This document shows positions 1 to 7,207 of a stretch of 9,588 nucleotides of DNA, in pieces (positions within the stretch are counted from its first letter, which is position 1; every line of letters starts with the position of its first letter). Both the position numbers and the translations under genes were made by a program. The stretch lies in the NCBI GenBank assembly GCA_030637205.1, contig DAOVVL010000048.1, positions 1-9,588 on the forward strand, given 5' to 3'. The DNA is from Thalassospiraceae bacterium. GTDB lineage: Bacteria > Pseudomonadota > Alphaproteobacteria > Rhodospirillales > Magnetovibrionaceae. Under the pieces are notes generated by a model, which worked only from the letters and a program-made list of their open reading frames with translations, made no database searches and had not been told where the DNA came from.

Positions 1-938
1 ATCTCCTTGTCCTTGGTACCGAGCACCTGACCGGTGGCAGGATCTGTGAAGGTCTTGACCACGCGATTAACGACAAAGTTATCACCTTCGACAAGACCCG
101 AGCGTTTGCCAGCATTGACGATCACATCACCGCCGTCCACGTCGACCACCAGCCCGATCCATGGATGCGCGCGGACCGTATTAGCGATACCGCCCATCGC
201 ATTGGAAATGGCCATACGTGCGGCCTTGCCCAATGGCGTTTTGTTGAACTTGTCGCCGCCCAGGCTCATGCCGGAATAAGTGACGTTCAGGGCAAAGGCC
301 CGCTCTTCGATTTTTTTCGAGACGCTGTAGTTCTCAACAATTTCGCCGGTCGAGGTATCGACGATGCGGATATCCATGGCGACGTTGCCGACCGCTGTTT
401 CGACGGCGCCGCCGAGCTTGAACGGACCGCCGCGCGACAGGCCGAAGCTGAGTCCGCCGCCTTTGTCACCCGCGCCAAACTCGGTGACCTCGCCATAGAT
501 CAGATACTGTACACCCGTGAGGCGACCAAGCTTGGGTCCGCTTTCGGCTGTGGTCAGTCCACTGGCTTTAAGTTCCTGTTCGCCAAGTACGTCGGCCAGT
601 TGCGCGCGCTCGACTACGATGAAGCGGTTTGAATTGATCAACTCTGTCGTCAGCATCGCCGCAAGGCCACCCCCGATGTCCCAGTGTCCGTATTTCTGGT
701 TAAACGCACCAATTGATCCGAACTTGCCCACCGCAATAACGCGCTTGGGCCCGCTAATCGGCGCCAGCGGTGCAGCCCATTGTTCTTGCGAAATATCAGC
801 TTCGGCGACCTCGCTGCTTTCACCGAATTGTGAGAACGGCGTGTCGTTCCCGTTGGTCTCGCACCCGGCCTGCAGCACGCCCGCAAGCACCACGATCGGA
901 ACTGTGAGAAATGTAAACAGACTGTTGCCGTTTGTCAT
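1..938 (-). CDS. CsgG/HfaB-family lipoprotein (curli-type secretion channel family), 3' end cut by window edge
   Basis: The 312 visible residues have no stop before the window edge, so the C-terminus is missing. The ATG at 938 is the first start after an in-frame TGA (969-971) and follows a GGGAG ribosome site by six bases. The N-terminus is a hydrophobic signal segment ending LQAGC, with Cys26 as the probable lipidation site. The lipobox is imperfect, having Gln at -3. Residues 66-257 match the CsgG family: a GGLAAMLTTEL helix, then NRFIVVERAQLADVLGEQ, YLIYGEVTEF, and an amphipathic stretch followed by DIRIVDTSTGEIV. Family members form oligomeric outer-membrane pores that export curli subunits (CsgG) or anchor holdfast (HfaB). 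Residues 258-312 are an extra domain not present in E. coli CsgG; its pattern (NAGKRSGLVEGDNF, then DPATGQVLG) resembles the C-terminal domain of FlgT-type proteins. Family membership is fairly sure; the exported substrate is unknown. It lies 62 bases after the unknown secreted gene and is probably co-transcribed with it. Confidence 0.85.
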   Translation of the reverse strand, partial: MTNGNSLFTFLTVPIVVLAGVLQAGCETNGNDTPFSQFGESSEVAEADISQEQWAAPLAPISGPKRVIAVGKFGSIGAFNQKYGHWDIGGGLAAMLTTELINSNRFIVVERAQLADVLGEQELKASGLTTAESGPKLGRLTGVQYLIYGEVTEFGAGDKGGGLSFGLSRGGPFKLGGAVETAVGNVAMDIRIVDTSTGEIVENYSVSKKIEERAFALNVTYSGMSLGGDKFNKTPLGKAARMAISNAMGGIANTVRAHPWIGLVVDVDGGDVIVNAGKRSGLVEGDNFVVNRVVKTFTDPATGQVLGTKDKE

Positions 939-1000
939 GTCGATCTCCCTTTTGCTTTCGTGGGCACTTCAGTGTAAGGCGCCTAAAACTGCTCGTTGTG

Positions 1001-1552
1001 TTAACGATTCGGTTTCCAGTGTCCGGTTTTTTTATCGATGATGTATTGCTCCACTAAAGAATCATCCGTCGTGATGATCTTCGCGTAGACATTGTCCGCA
1101 TCTTCGTGGATTGATCCGACCTTCAGGCGCGGATTGCCGGCTACCATCAGGCGGTAATCTAAAAATACCCGCACGCTGTTCGCGGTTGGGCCATCAGGTC
1201 CGTACAAAGCCTGAAGCCCTGTTCCCTGTCCGATCAGGGGGTCGGGGATGTTTCCCGCTGCCGGATTGGCGCTTTCCAAAGAACGGCCATAAGCCTGCAG
1301 GAACGCGGCCAGGTTCGCAATTTGTTGCGACAGGACATAATAATTGGGAGAGCTTTGCGCGCCTCCGACATGAAGGTCATAAACATTGGGATAACCGATC
1401 TTGCTTTCGACCTTGGTCTCGGCCTCGATGCGCGCGGCTTCGGATTCCTCTGAGCGGGTTTGGGCCCAGGCGGGCACAAGCACAGCCGCCACCCCTACCG
1501 CGAGGCACAATCCTGCAATTCCGGTTGTTTTCATGAAATGTCTGACACGCAT
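1001..1552 (-). CDS. Secreted protein of unknown function, upstream partner of the CsgG-like gene
   Basis: I do not recognise this 183-residue protein. Residues 1-30 form a Sec signal peptide (MRVRHFMK, a hydrophobic core, then VPAWA|QT with cleavage likely after Ala30), and there is no lipobox cysteine, so the mature 153 residues should be periplasmic or exported. After a charged Glu-rich stretch (35-50) comes a probable helical region (73-95) and a Gly/Pro-rich middle (98-123). The C-terminus (127-183) looks like a compact alpha/beta unit ending IIDKKTGHWKP. There is no cysteine in the mature part and no repeat of the curlin type. It is unlike E. coli CsgE or CsgF by eye. The start at 1552 is preceded by GGGAGG at nine bases; a second ATG at 1534 has no good ribosome site. 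A promoter lies just upstream (1601-1629) and the CsgG-like gene follows, suggesting a shared export or surface role, which is inference. Confidence 0.8.
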   Translation of the reverse strand: MRVRHFMKTTGIAGLCLAVGVAAVLVPAWAQTRSEESEAARIEAETKVESKIGYPNVYDLHVGGAQSSPNYYVLSQQIANLAAFLQAYGRSLESANPAAGNIPDPLIGQGTGLQALYGPDGPTANSVRVFLDYRLMVAGNPRLKVGSIHEDADNVYAKIITTDDSLVEQYIIDKKTGHWKPNR

Positions 1553-1600
1553 AACTCCGGACCTCCCGATAAGAAGTACAGATCAAATGCCTTGTTATTA

Positions 1601-1629
1601 ATGATACTCCCATCGGCAATACCGGGCAA
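1601..1629 (-). promoter_or_regulatory. Candidate sigma70-type promoter for the secreted protein/CsgG-like unit
   Basis: Read on the minus strand, TTGCCC (1629-1624) is followed by exactly 17 bases and then TATCAT (1606-1601), matching the -35 and -10 consensus at 4/6 and 5/6 positions. It sits between the tRNA-Lys terminator and the ATG at 1552, giving a leader of roughly 40 bases that carries the GGGAGG ribosome site. This makes the two left-hand genes a transcription unit separate from the tRNA. Confidence 0.5.
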
Positions 1630-1673
1630 ATATAGTGGGGCAAAGGGTTAGCGAAGCGCCACCCCAGACAAGT

Positions 1674-1705
1674 AAAAAGCCCCGACGCAAAACGCCGGGG
1701 CTTTT
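1674..1705 (-). terminator. Intrinsic terminator of tRNA-Lys
   Basis: AAAAGCCCCG (1675-1684) is perfectly complementary to CGGGGCTTTT (1696-1705), a 10-bp stem with an 11-base loop. On the minus strand the hairpin ends in five T (1678-1674), just four bases after the tRNA CCA end. Stem symmetry would also give T residues on the plus strand, but no plus-strand gene ends here. Confidence 0.85.
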
Positions 1706-1708
1706 AAA

Positions 1709-1784
1709 TGGTGGGCACTGACGGATTCGAACCGTCGACCGTTCGATTAAAAGTCGAATGCTCTACCAGCTGAGCTAAGTGCCC
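1709..1784 (-). tRNA. tRNA-Lys (anticodon TTT), CCA encoded
   Basis: The minus strand folds into a full cloverleaf of 76 bases including the encoded CCA. The acceptor stem is GGGCACT with AGTGCCC, followed by discriminator A and CCA (1711-1709). The D arm contains AGCTCAGCTGGTAGAGC, the T arm contains GGTTCGAATCC, and the anticodon stem TTCGA/TCGAA closes the loop CTTTTAA with anticodon TTT at 1751-1749. It decodes AAA and AAG. It stands as its own unit with a candidate promoter upstream and a strong terminator directly downstream. Confidence 0.97.
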
Positions 1785-1857
1785 CCAAAGGGGTGGTGGC
1801 TGGCCCCAATCACCAGAGAATCGCCGGGATGGATCACAGGGGGCCACAAGCGCCGGG

Positions 1858-1886
1858 AACTTAAAAGCTGCGGGGCCCCGGGTCAA
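1858..1886 (-). promoter_or_regulatory. Candidate promoter for tRNA-Lys
   Basis: On the minus strand TTGACC (1886-1881) is followed by 17 bases and TAAGTT (1863-1858). The -35 is a 5/6 match, the -10 a weak 3/6. The spacer contains the perfect palindrome CGGGGCCCCG (1871-1880). The start of transcription would fall about 65 to 70 bases before the mature tRNA 5' end. It lies in the gap between the coaD stop and the tRNA, the only place a dedicated tRNA promoter could be. Confidence 0.4.
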
Positions 1887-1894
1887 GTGAATTT

Positions 1895-1909
1895 GGCCCA
1901 TTTTGGGCC
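1895..1909 (-). terminator. Short hairpin after coaD, possible weak terminator
   Basis: GGCCCA and TGGGCC pair as a 6-bp stem around a three-base loop, 26 bases after the coaD stop. On the minus strand it is followed by AAATTC rather than a T run, so it does not meet the usual rule for an intrinsic terminator. It may only stabilise the 3' end of the gyrA-coaD transcript. No better terminator for coaD is visible before the tRNA. Confidence 0.25.
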
Positions 1910-1934
1910 TGAGAATCTGGGCGTTTCAGCAGCC

Positions 1935-2438
1935 TTACTGGGCGGCGAACTTTTCGGCCAGTCGCTTCGTGACGGCGGGTGACACGAAGTGGCTGATATC
2001 GCCACCCAAGATGCCTATTTCCTTCACAAAGCGCGATGAAATGAACTGGTGGCGGTCTGACGCCATCAGGAACACGGTTTCGATCTTGGGGTTGAGGCGT
2101 GAGTTCATGCCCGCCATCTGAAACTCATATTCAAAATCCGAAACCGCGCGAAGGCCGCGCACGATCACCTGAGCGCCGACGTCACCGACAAAATCCATCA
2201 AAAGGTTACCAAACGGGCGCACCTCGACATGGGTGCTGCCCAGCGCCGTGATCTCGTCCTCGACCATCTGAACCCGTTCTTCAAGGGTGAACATCGGCGT
2301 TTTGCCGGCATTTACCGCAACCCCCACCACCAGATGATCGACCACGCGCGCGGCGCGCGAGATGATATCCATGTGGCCGTTGGTCACGGGATCGAAGGTG
2401 CCCGGATAAACGCCGGTGTGTAGTTTGCTTGGGGGCAT
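1935..2438 (-). CDS. coaD: Phosphopantetheine adenylyltransferase
   Basis: CoaD transfers AMP from ATP to 4'-phosphopantetheine to make dephospho-CoA, the penultimate step of coenzyme A synthesis, in the cytoplasm. The 167-residue protein has the nucleotidyltransferase signature GTFDPVTNGH (13-22), including the TxGH element that binds ATP phosphates. It also has RGLR (94-97), the YEFQMAGMN segment (104-112) and ISSRFVKE (133-140), where ISSSxVKE is the usual form. Length is close to the roughly 160 residues usual for the family, with a few extra residues at the N-terminus. The ATG at 2438 follows AAAGG by about seven bases. It starts 18 bases after the gyrA stop, so the two are almost certainly co-transcribed, an arrangement familiar from alphaproteobacteria. 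Confidence 0.96.
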   Translation of the reverse strand: MPPSKLHTGVYPGTFDPVTNGHMDIISRAARVVDHLVVGVAVNAGKTPMFTLEERVQMVEDEITALGSTHVEVRPFGNLLMDFVGDVGAQVIVRGLRAVSDFEYEFQMAGMNSRLNPKIETVFLMASDRHQFISSRFVKEIGILGGDISHFVSPAVTKRLAEKFAAQ

Positions 2439-2456
2439 CAGTTCGCCTTTTGAATA

Positions 2457-5192
<2,736 letters not shown>

Positions 5193-5335
5193 GCAAAAAC
5201 CTTGTTTTTCAATGTGTTATGGGCGGTGTCAGAGGTCGGTCCGGGATCGGTTTCGTGACCAGAAATGTAGCATTTTGGCCCTCTGGAAACAACCGGATCA
5301 TGCCCTTTTTTGACTTAATTTAGCGTTTGTTTTCA

Positions 5336-5364
5336 ATTAGTTACAGGGTGTAAACTGAGGTCAA
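5336..5364 (-). promoter_or_regulatory. Candidate sigma70-type promoter of gyrA
   Basis: On the minus strand TTGACC (5364-5359) is separated by 17 bases from ACTAAT (5341-5336), matching consensus at 5/6 and 4/6 positions. The surroundings are AT-rich downstream (5300-5340), and it follows the ssb terminator. The predicted leader to the GTG is about 137 bases. The two TGTGGATGG repeats end eight bases before the -35, a position suited to an activator or repressor. Confidence 0.4.
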
Positions 5365-5372
5365 AATATGCT

Positions 5373-5392
5373 TGTGGATGGCCTGTGGATGG
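5373..5392 (-). repeat. Tandem DnaA-box-like 9-mers upstream of gyrA
   Basis: The minus strand reads CCATCCACA twice (5392-5384 and 5381-5373) separated by GG, an 11-base period or about one helical turn. Each copy matches the DnaA box TTATCCACA at 7 of 9 positions, differing only in the first two bases, and both are identical. They end eight bases upstream of the candidate gyrA -35. The repeat is seen directly; DnaA binding is inference. Confidence 0.45.
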
Positions 5393-5403
5393 ATCACCAC
5401 ATT

Positions 5404-5447
5404 GCAAAAACAAACCGGGCATTCTTCGCTTTCGAAGAACACCCGGC
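5404..5447 (-). terminator. Intrinsic terminator of ssb
   Basis: On the minus strand CCGGGTGTTCTTCG (5446-5433) pairs with CGAAGAATGCCCGG (5428-5415) around the loop AAAG, followed by TTTGTTTTTG (5414-5405). Two positions in the stem are G-U wobbles in the minus-strand RNA but C-A mismatches in a plus-strand RNA, so the sequence itself indicates the strand. It lies 84 bases after the ssb stop and separates ssb from gyrA. Confidence 0.85.
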
Positions 5448-5461
5448 TTGCAGAGGTGGCC

Positions 5462-5476
5462 AAGCGCAGTGCGCTT
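5462..5476. repeat. 15-base palindrome after ssb
   Basis: AAGCGCA and TGCGCTT form a perfect 7-bp inverted repeat around one central base. With a one-base centre it cannot form a normal RNA hairpin loop without losing inner pairs, so it looks more like a protein-binding dyad than a terminator. It lies between the ssb stop and the ssb terminator. No function is established. Confidence 0.4.
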
Positions 5477-5530
5477 AACCCCCTCCCCCCGTCTAAATTG
5501 ATGAGGCTAAAATTTGAGGCTGGCTGGGCC

Positions 5531-6049
5531 CTAGAACGGAATTTCGTCGTCCAGGTCACCGCCCGGTGCGCCGCCGCCAGAGCCGCCTTGTGCGCCGCCA
5601 CCACCGCCAGAGCCACCGCCACCGAAGTCGCCGCCGCCGCCTGAGCCACCTGAGCCACCTGAGCCGCCGCCGAAGTCATCACCACCGCCACCGCCGCTGC
5701 GGCCATCTAACATGGTCATGACGCAGTTAAAGCCCTGCAGCACCACTTCGGTGGAGTACTTGTCGTTACCGTCCTTGTCCGTCCATTTACGGGTTTGCAG
5801 CGCCCCTTCAAGATAAACCTTGGAGCCCTTGCGCAGGTACTGCTCGGCAATATTGGACAGGCCTTCGTTAAAGATGACGACCCGGTGCCATTCGGTCTTT
5901 TCGCGGCGCTCGCCTGTGTTTTTGTCTTTCCAGCTGTCCGATGTTGCCACCGAAAGGTTGGCGATCTTTTTGCCATCCTGGGTATGGCGCACTTCCGGGT
6001 CACGTCCCAGATTGCCGACCAAAATAACCTTGTTCACACTGCCTGCCAT
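5531..6049 (-). CDS. ssb: Single-stranded DNA-binding protein
   Basis: SSB coats single-stranded DNA during replication, repair and recombination and recruits partner proteins. The 172 residues have the usual three parts. The OB fold spans about 1-115 and opens NKVILVGNLGRDPEVR, with the DNA-stacking residues Trp40, Trp54, Phe60 and Trp89 in the same places as in E. coli SSB. A linker (117-164) is almost wholly Gly and Ser with a few Asp-Phe pairs. The C-terminal tip DLDDEIPF is the acidic partner-binding tail. The ATG at 6049 follows GGGGAG by five bases. It is a separate unit, with 122 bases upstream containing a direct repeat and an intrinsic terminator downstream. No LexA box is evident in the promoter region, and I found no convincing -35/-10 pair; TTGCAT (6154-6149) with CACAAT (6132-6127) is the best weak candidate. 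Confidence 0.97.
   Translation of the reverse strand: MAGSVNKVILVGNLGRDPEVRHTQDGKKIANLSVATSDSWKDKNTGERREKTEWHRVVIFNEGLSNIAEQYLRKGSKVYLEGALQTRKWTDKDGNDKYSTEVVLQGFNCVMTMLDGRSGGGGGDDFGGGSGGSGGSGGGGDFGGGGSGGGGGAQGGSGGGAPGGDLDDEIPF
5641..5667. repeat. Three tandem 9-mers within the ssb linker
   Basis: CTGAGCCAC occurs twice in a row (5641-5649, 5650-5658), followed by CTGAGCCGC (5659-5667). On the coding strand they encode successive Gly-Ser-Gly units in the linker. Because the unit is nine bases, gain or loss of copies would keep the reading frame and only change linker length. Confidence 0.7.
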
Positions 6050-6068
6050 GTTACTCCCCTGTTTTAAC

Positions 6069-6095
6069 TAATTTGTGGCCCGCTTAATCTGTGGC
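6069..6095. repeat. Direct repeat in the ssb 5' region
   Basis: TAATTTGTGGC (6069-6079) and TAATCTGTGGC (6085-6095) match at 10 of 11 bases with a 16-base period. They lie 20 to 46 bases upstream of the ssb ATG, where a regulator of transcription or translation could act. The rest of the 122-base gap between ssb and the DUF1489 stop shows nothing clear. Confidence 0.45.
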
Positions 6096-6171
6096 TGGGC
6101 TTTGAGAATCGATGATTTGGGTGCCTATTGTGGCGAAATTTCCGCGTGATGCAATCTGGATAAAATCTGCC

Positions 6172-6630
6172 TCAAATCAGGCCCAGATCACCCAGCTCGC
6201 GCGCCAGGTCCGCGGGCAGGTCGGCCCCGCCCTGACTGCCCGTAGCATCCGGGGGGGCTTTGGCCGGATCCAGATAGCGCCACCCCTGAAAGGCCCGGTG
6301 GGCTTTGGCCATCGTCGTCACCAGTTCGGGGTCCAGCACCAGTGCGGTACGCAAGCGACCGTCTTCACCGATCACATCTTCAAAGCCGACAATGCGCTGG
6401 CGCACCCGGATGACGCGCTTAATCACCCAGTAAATCGAACCCCCGTCGAGCACTTCTGCGCCGCGCCGTGGGCGGTTGCGTGTGACGTGCCAGGGATGGG
6501 TGGTGCGGCTGGTTTTATCGCCGCCTTTTTTCACATTGTCGCGGGCCTGTGCCATGCGCGTTTGTTGCCAGTCTGCGAGATGCTGAACATCATCAATGCC
6601 AACACATAGTTTGATCAGATGGACGCTCAT
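6172..6630 (-). CDS. DUF1489 family protein
   Basis: This 152-residue protein matches the DUF1489 family, small cytoplasmic proteins of unknown function found mainly in Alphaproteobacteria. The recognisable blocks are HLIKLCVG (4-11) at the N-terminus, LDGGSIYWVIK (61-71), a basic RVRQRI segment (75-80) and FQGWRYL (114-120), with a variable Ala/Gly/Asp-rich C-terminus. There is no signal peptide or membrane segment. Its ATG (6630-6628) overlaps the TGA of the response regulator gene by four bases (ATGA), a typical translational coupling arrangement, so the two proteins are probably made together. It is the last gene before the ssb unit, and no intrinsic terminator is visible after it. Family assignment rests on recognised motifs; no biochemical role is known to me. 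Confidence 0.88.
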   Translation of the reverse strand: MSVHLIKLCVGIDDVQHLADWQQTRMAQARDNVKKGGDKTSRTTHPWHVTRNRPRRGAEVLDGGSIYWVIKRVIRVRQRIVGFEDVIGEDGRLRTALVLDPELVTTMAKAHRAFQGWRYLDPAKAPPDATGSQGGADLPADLARELGDLGLI

Positions 6631-7148
6631 TCCCCTTCCCGGTCAACCAGAACGGCTTCTGACTCGCGCCGGTTATCGCCCTTGTAATTGTCGGTTTCCT
6701 GACGTCTGCGATCGGGCCCGAAAAAGTTATCGGCGCGCACAAACGGTCGGGGGTGGTCGATCACCGCATGTAAACGCAGCTCGAGGATTTTTGCAGAAAC
6801 CGGTTTGGCCAGATATTCATTTGCCCCGACATCGCGCGCGCCGACGATTTCGCTCACATCGGCATGGCTGGAAAGGATGATTACCGGCGTAAAATGATCA
6901 AATTCGCTTTCTTCGGAACGGATGATCTTGGTCATCTGGATGCCGTTGATGGGCTTCATCACCGAGTCTGCGATCACCACATCCGGCGGGAAGTCGCGCA
7001 TCAGGTTCAGGGCTTCATTGCCATCCTTGGCATCCTGAACGTCCTCGACGCCGATACCACGGGTCAAAATATCACGGAGAATTTCACGCAGTTGTGCGTT
7101 GGGATCAACGATCAACACACGCACTGTATGAATATTATTTTCTTCCAT
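6627..7148 (-). CDS. CheY-like single-domain response regulator with charged C-terminal tail
   Basis: The protein has a receiver domain (about 8-132) and no DNA-binding or enzymatic output domain. Visible receiver residues are Asp15 in VLIVDPN, the probable phosphoacceptor Asp61 in VVIADSVMKPINGI, Ser93/Ser94 in IILSSHAD and Lys115 in YLAKPVS. The usual second acidic residue next to Asp15 is replaced by Pro16. Residues 133-173 are an extension not found in CheY, with FFGPDRRRQ (142-150) followed by a polar charged end; a GPDRRR element is a recurrent feature of alphaproteobacterial single-domain regulators. No histidine kinase lies nearby, so its partner is unknown. It starts 59 bases after mgtE with AAGG close upstream, and its stop overlaps the DUF1489 start, so an mgtE-regulator-DUF1489 transcript is likely. 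Confidence 0.9.
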   Translation of the reverse strand: MEENNIHTVRVLIVDPNAQLREILRDILTRGIGVEDVQDAKDGNEALNLMRDFPPDVVIADSVMKPINGIQMTKIIRSEESEFDHFTPVIILSSHADVSEIVGARDVGANEYLAKPVSAKILELRLHAVIDHPRPFVRADNFFGPDRRRQETDNYKGDNRRESEAVLVDREGE

Positions 7149-7207
7149 ATAGCCTTACCCCGTATTCCCCGATTTAACCCCGAAACAAATCGTATCAGGT
7201 GGCGCCA

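Larger units (their letters stand above)
5193..5530. other. 338-base intergenic region between ssb and gyrA
   Basis: No gene is supported here. In minus-strand order it holds a 15-base palindrome (5476-5462), the ssb terminator (5447-5404), two DnaA-box-like repeats (5392-5373), a candidate gyrA promoter (5364-5336) and a leader of about 137 bases to the gyrA GTG. I see no riboswitch or leader peptide in that leader. The short frames that cross into this region are out-of-frame readings of the Gly-rich ssb 3' end. Confidence 0.7.

Noticed and set aside
165..632. 155-codon plus-strand frame antisense to the CsgG-like gene
   Set aside because: The minus strand here encodes a clear CsgG-family protein with signal segment; the plus frame has no ribosome site and no recognisable domain.
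1..1708. Genomic island inserted at the 3' end of tRNA-Lys
   Set aside because: The CsgG-like unit lies on the 3' side of the tRNA, but I see no integrase and no repeated copy of the tRNA 3' end in the window. It cannot be excluded beyond the left edge.
1704..1901. 65-codon minus-strand frame across the tRNA-Lys
   Set aside because: It translates the tRNA itself (HLAQLVEHSTFNRTVDGSNPS is the familiar artefact of reading a tRNA) plus its leader; no ribosome site and no protein family.
5341..5706. 121-codon minus-strand Ala/Val-rich frame
   Set aside because: Out-of-frame reading of the Gly-rich ssb linker continuing through the terminator; low-complexity composition follows from the GGC/GCC repeats.
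6050..6171. LexA/SOS box upstream of ssb
   Set aside because: Searched by eye for the alphaproteobacterial GTTC-N7-GTTC form and for the CTG-N10-CAG form; no convincing match found.
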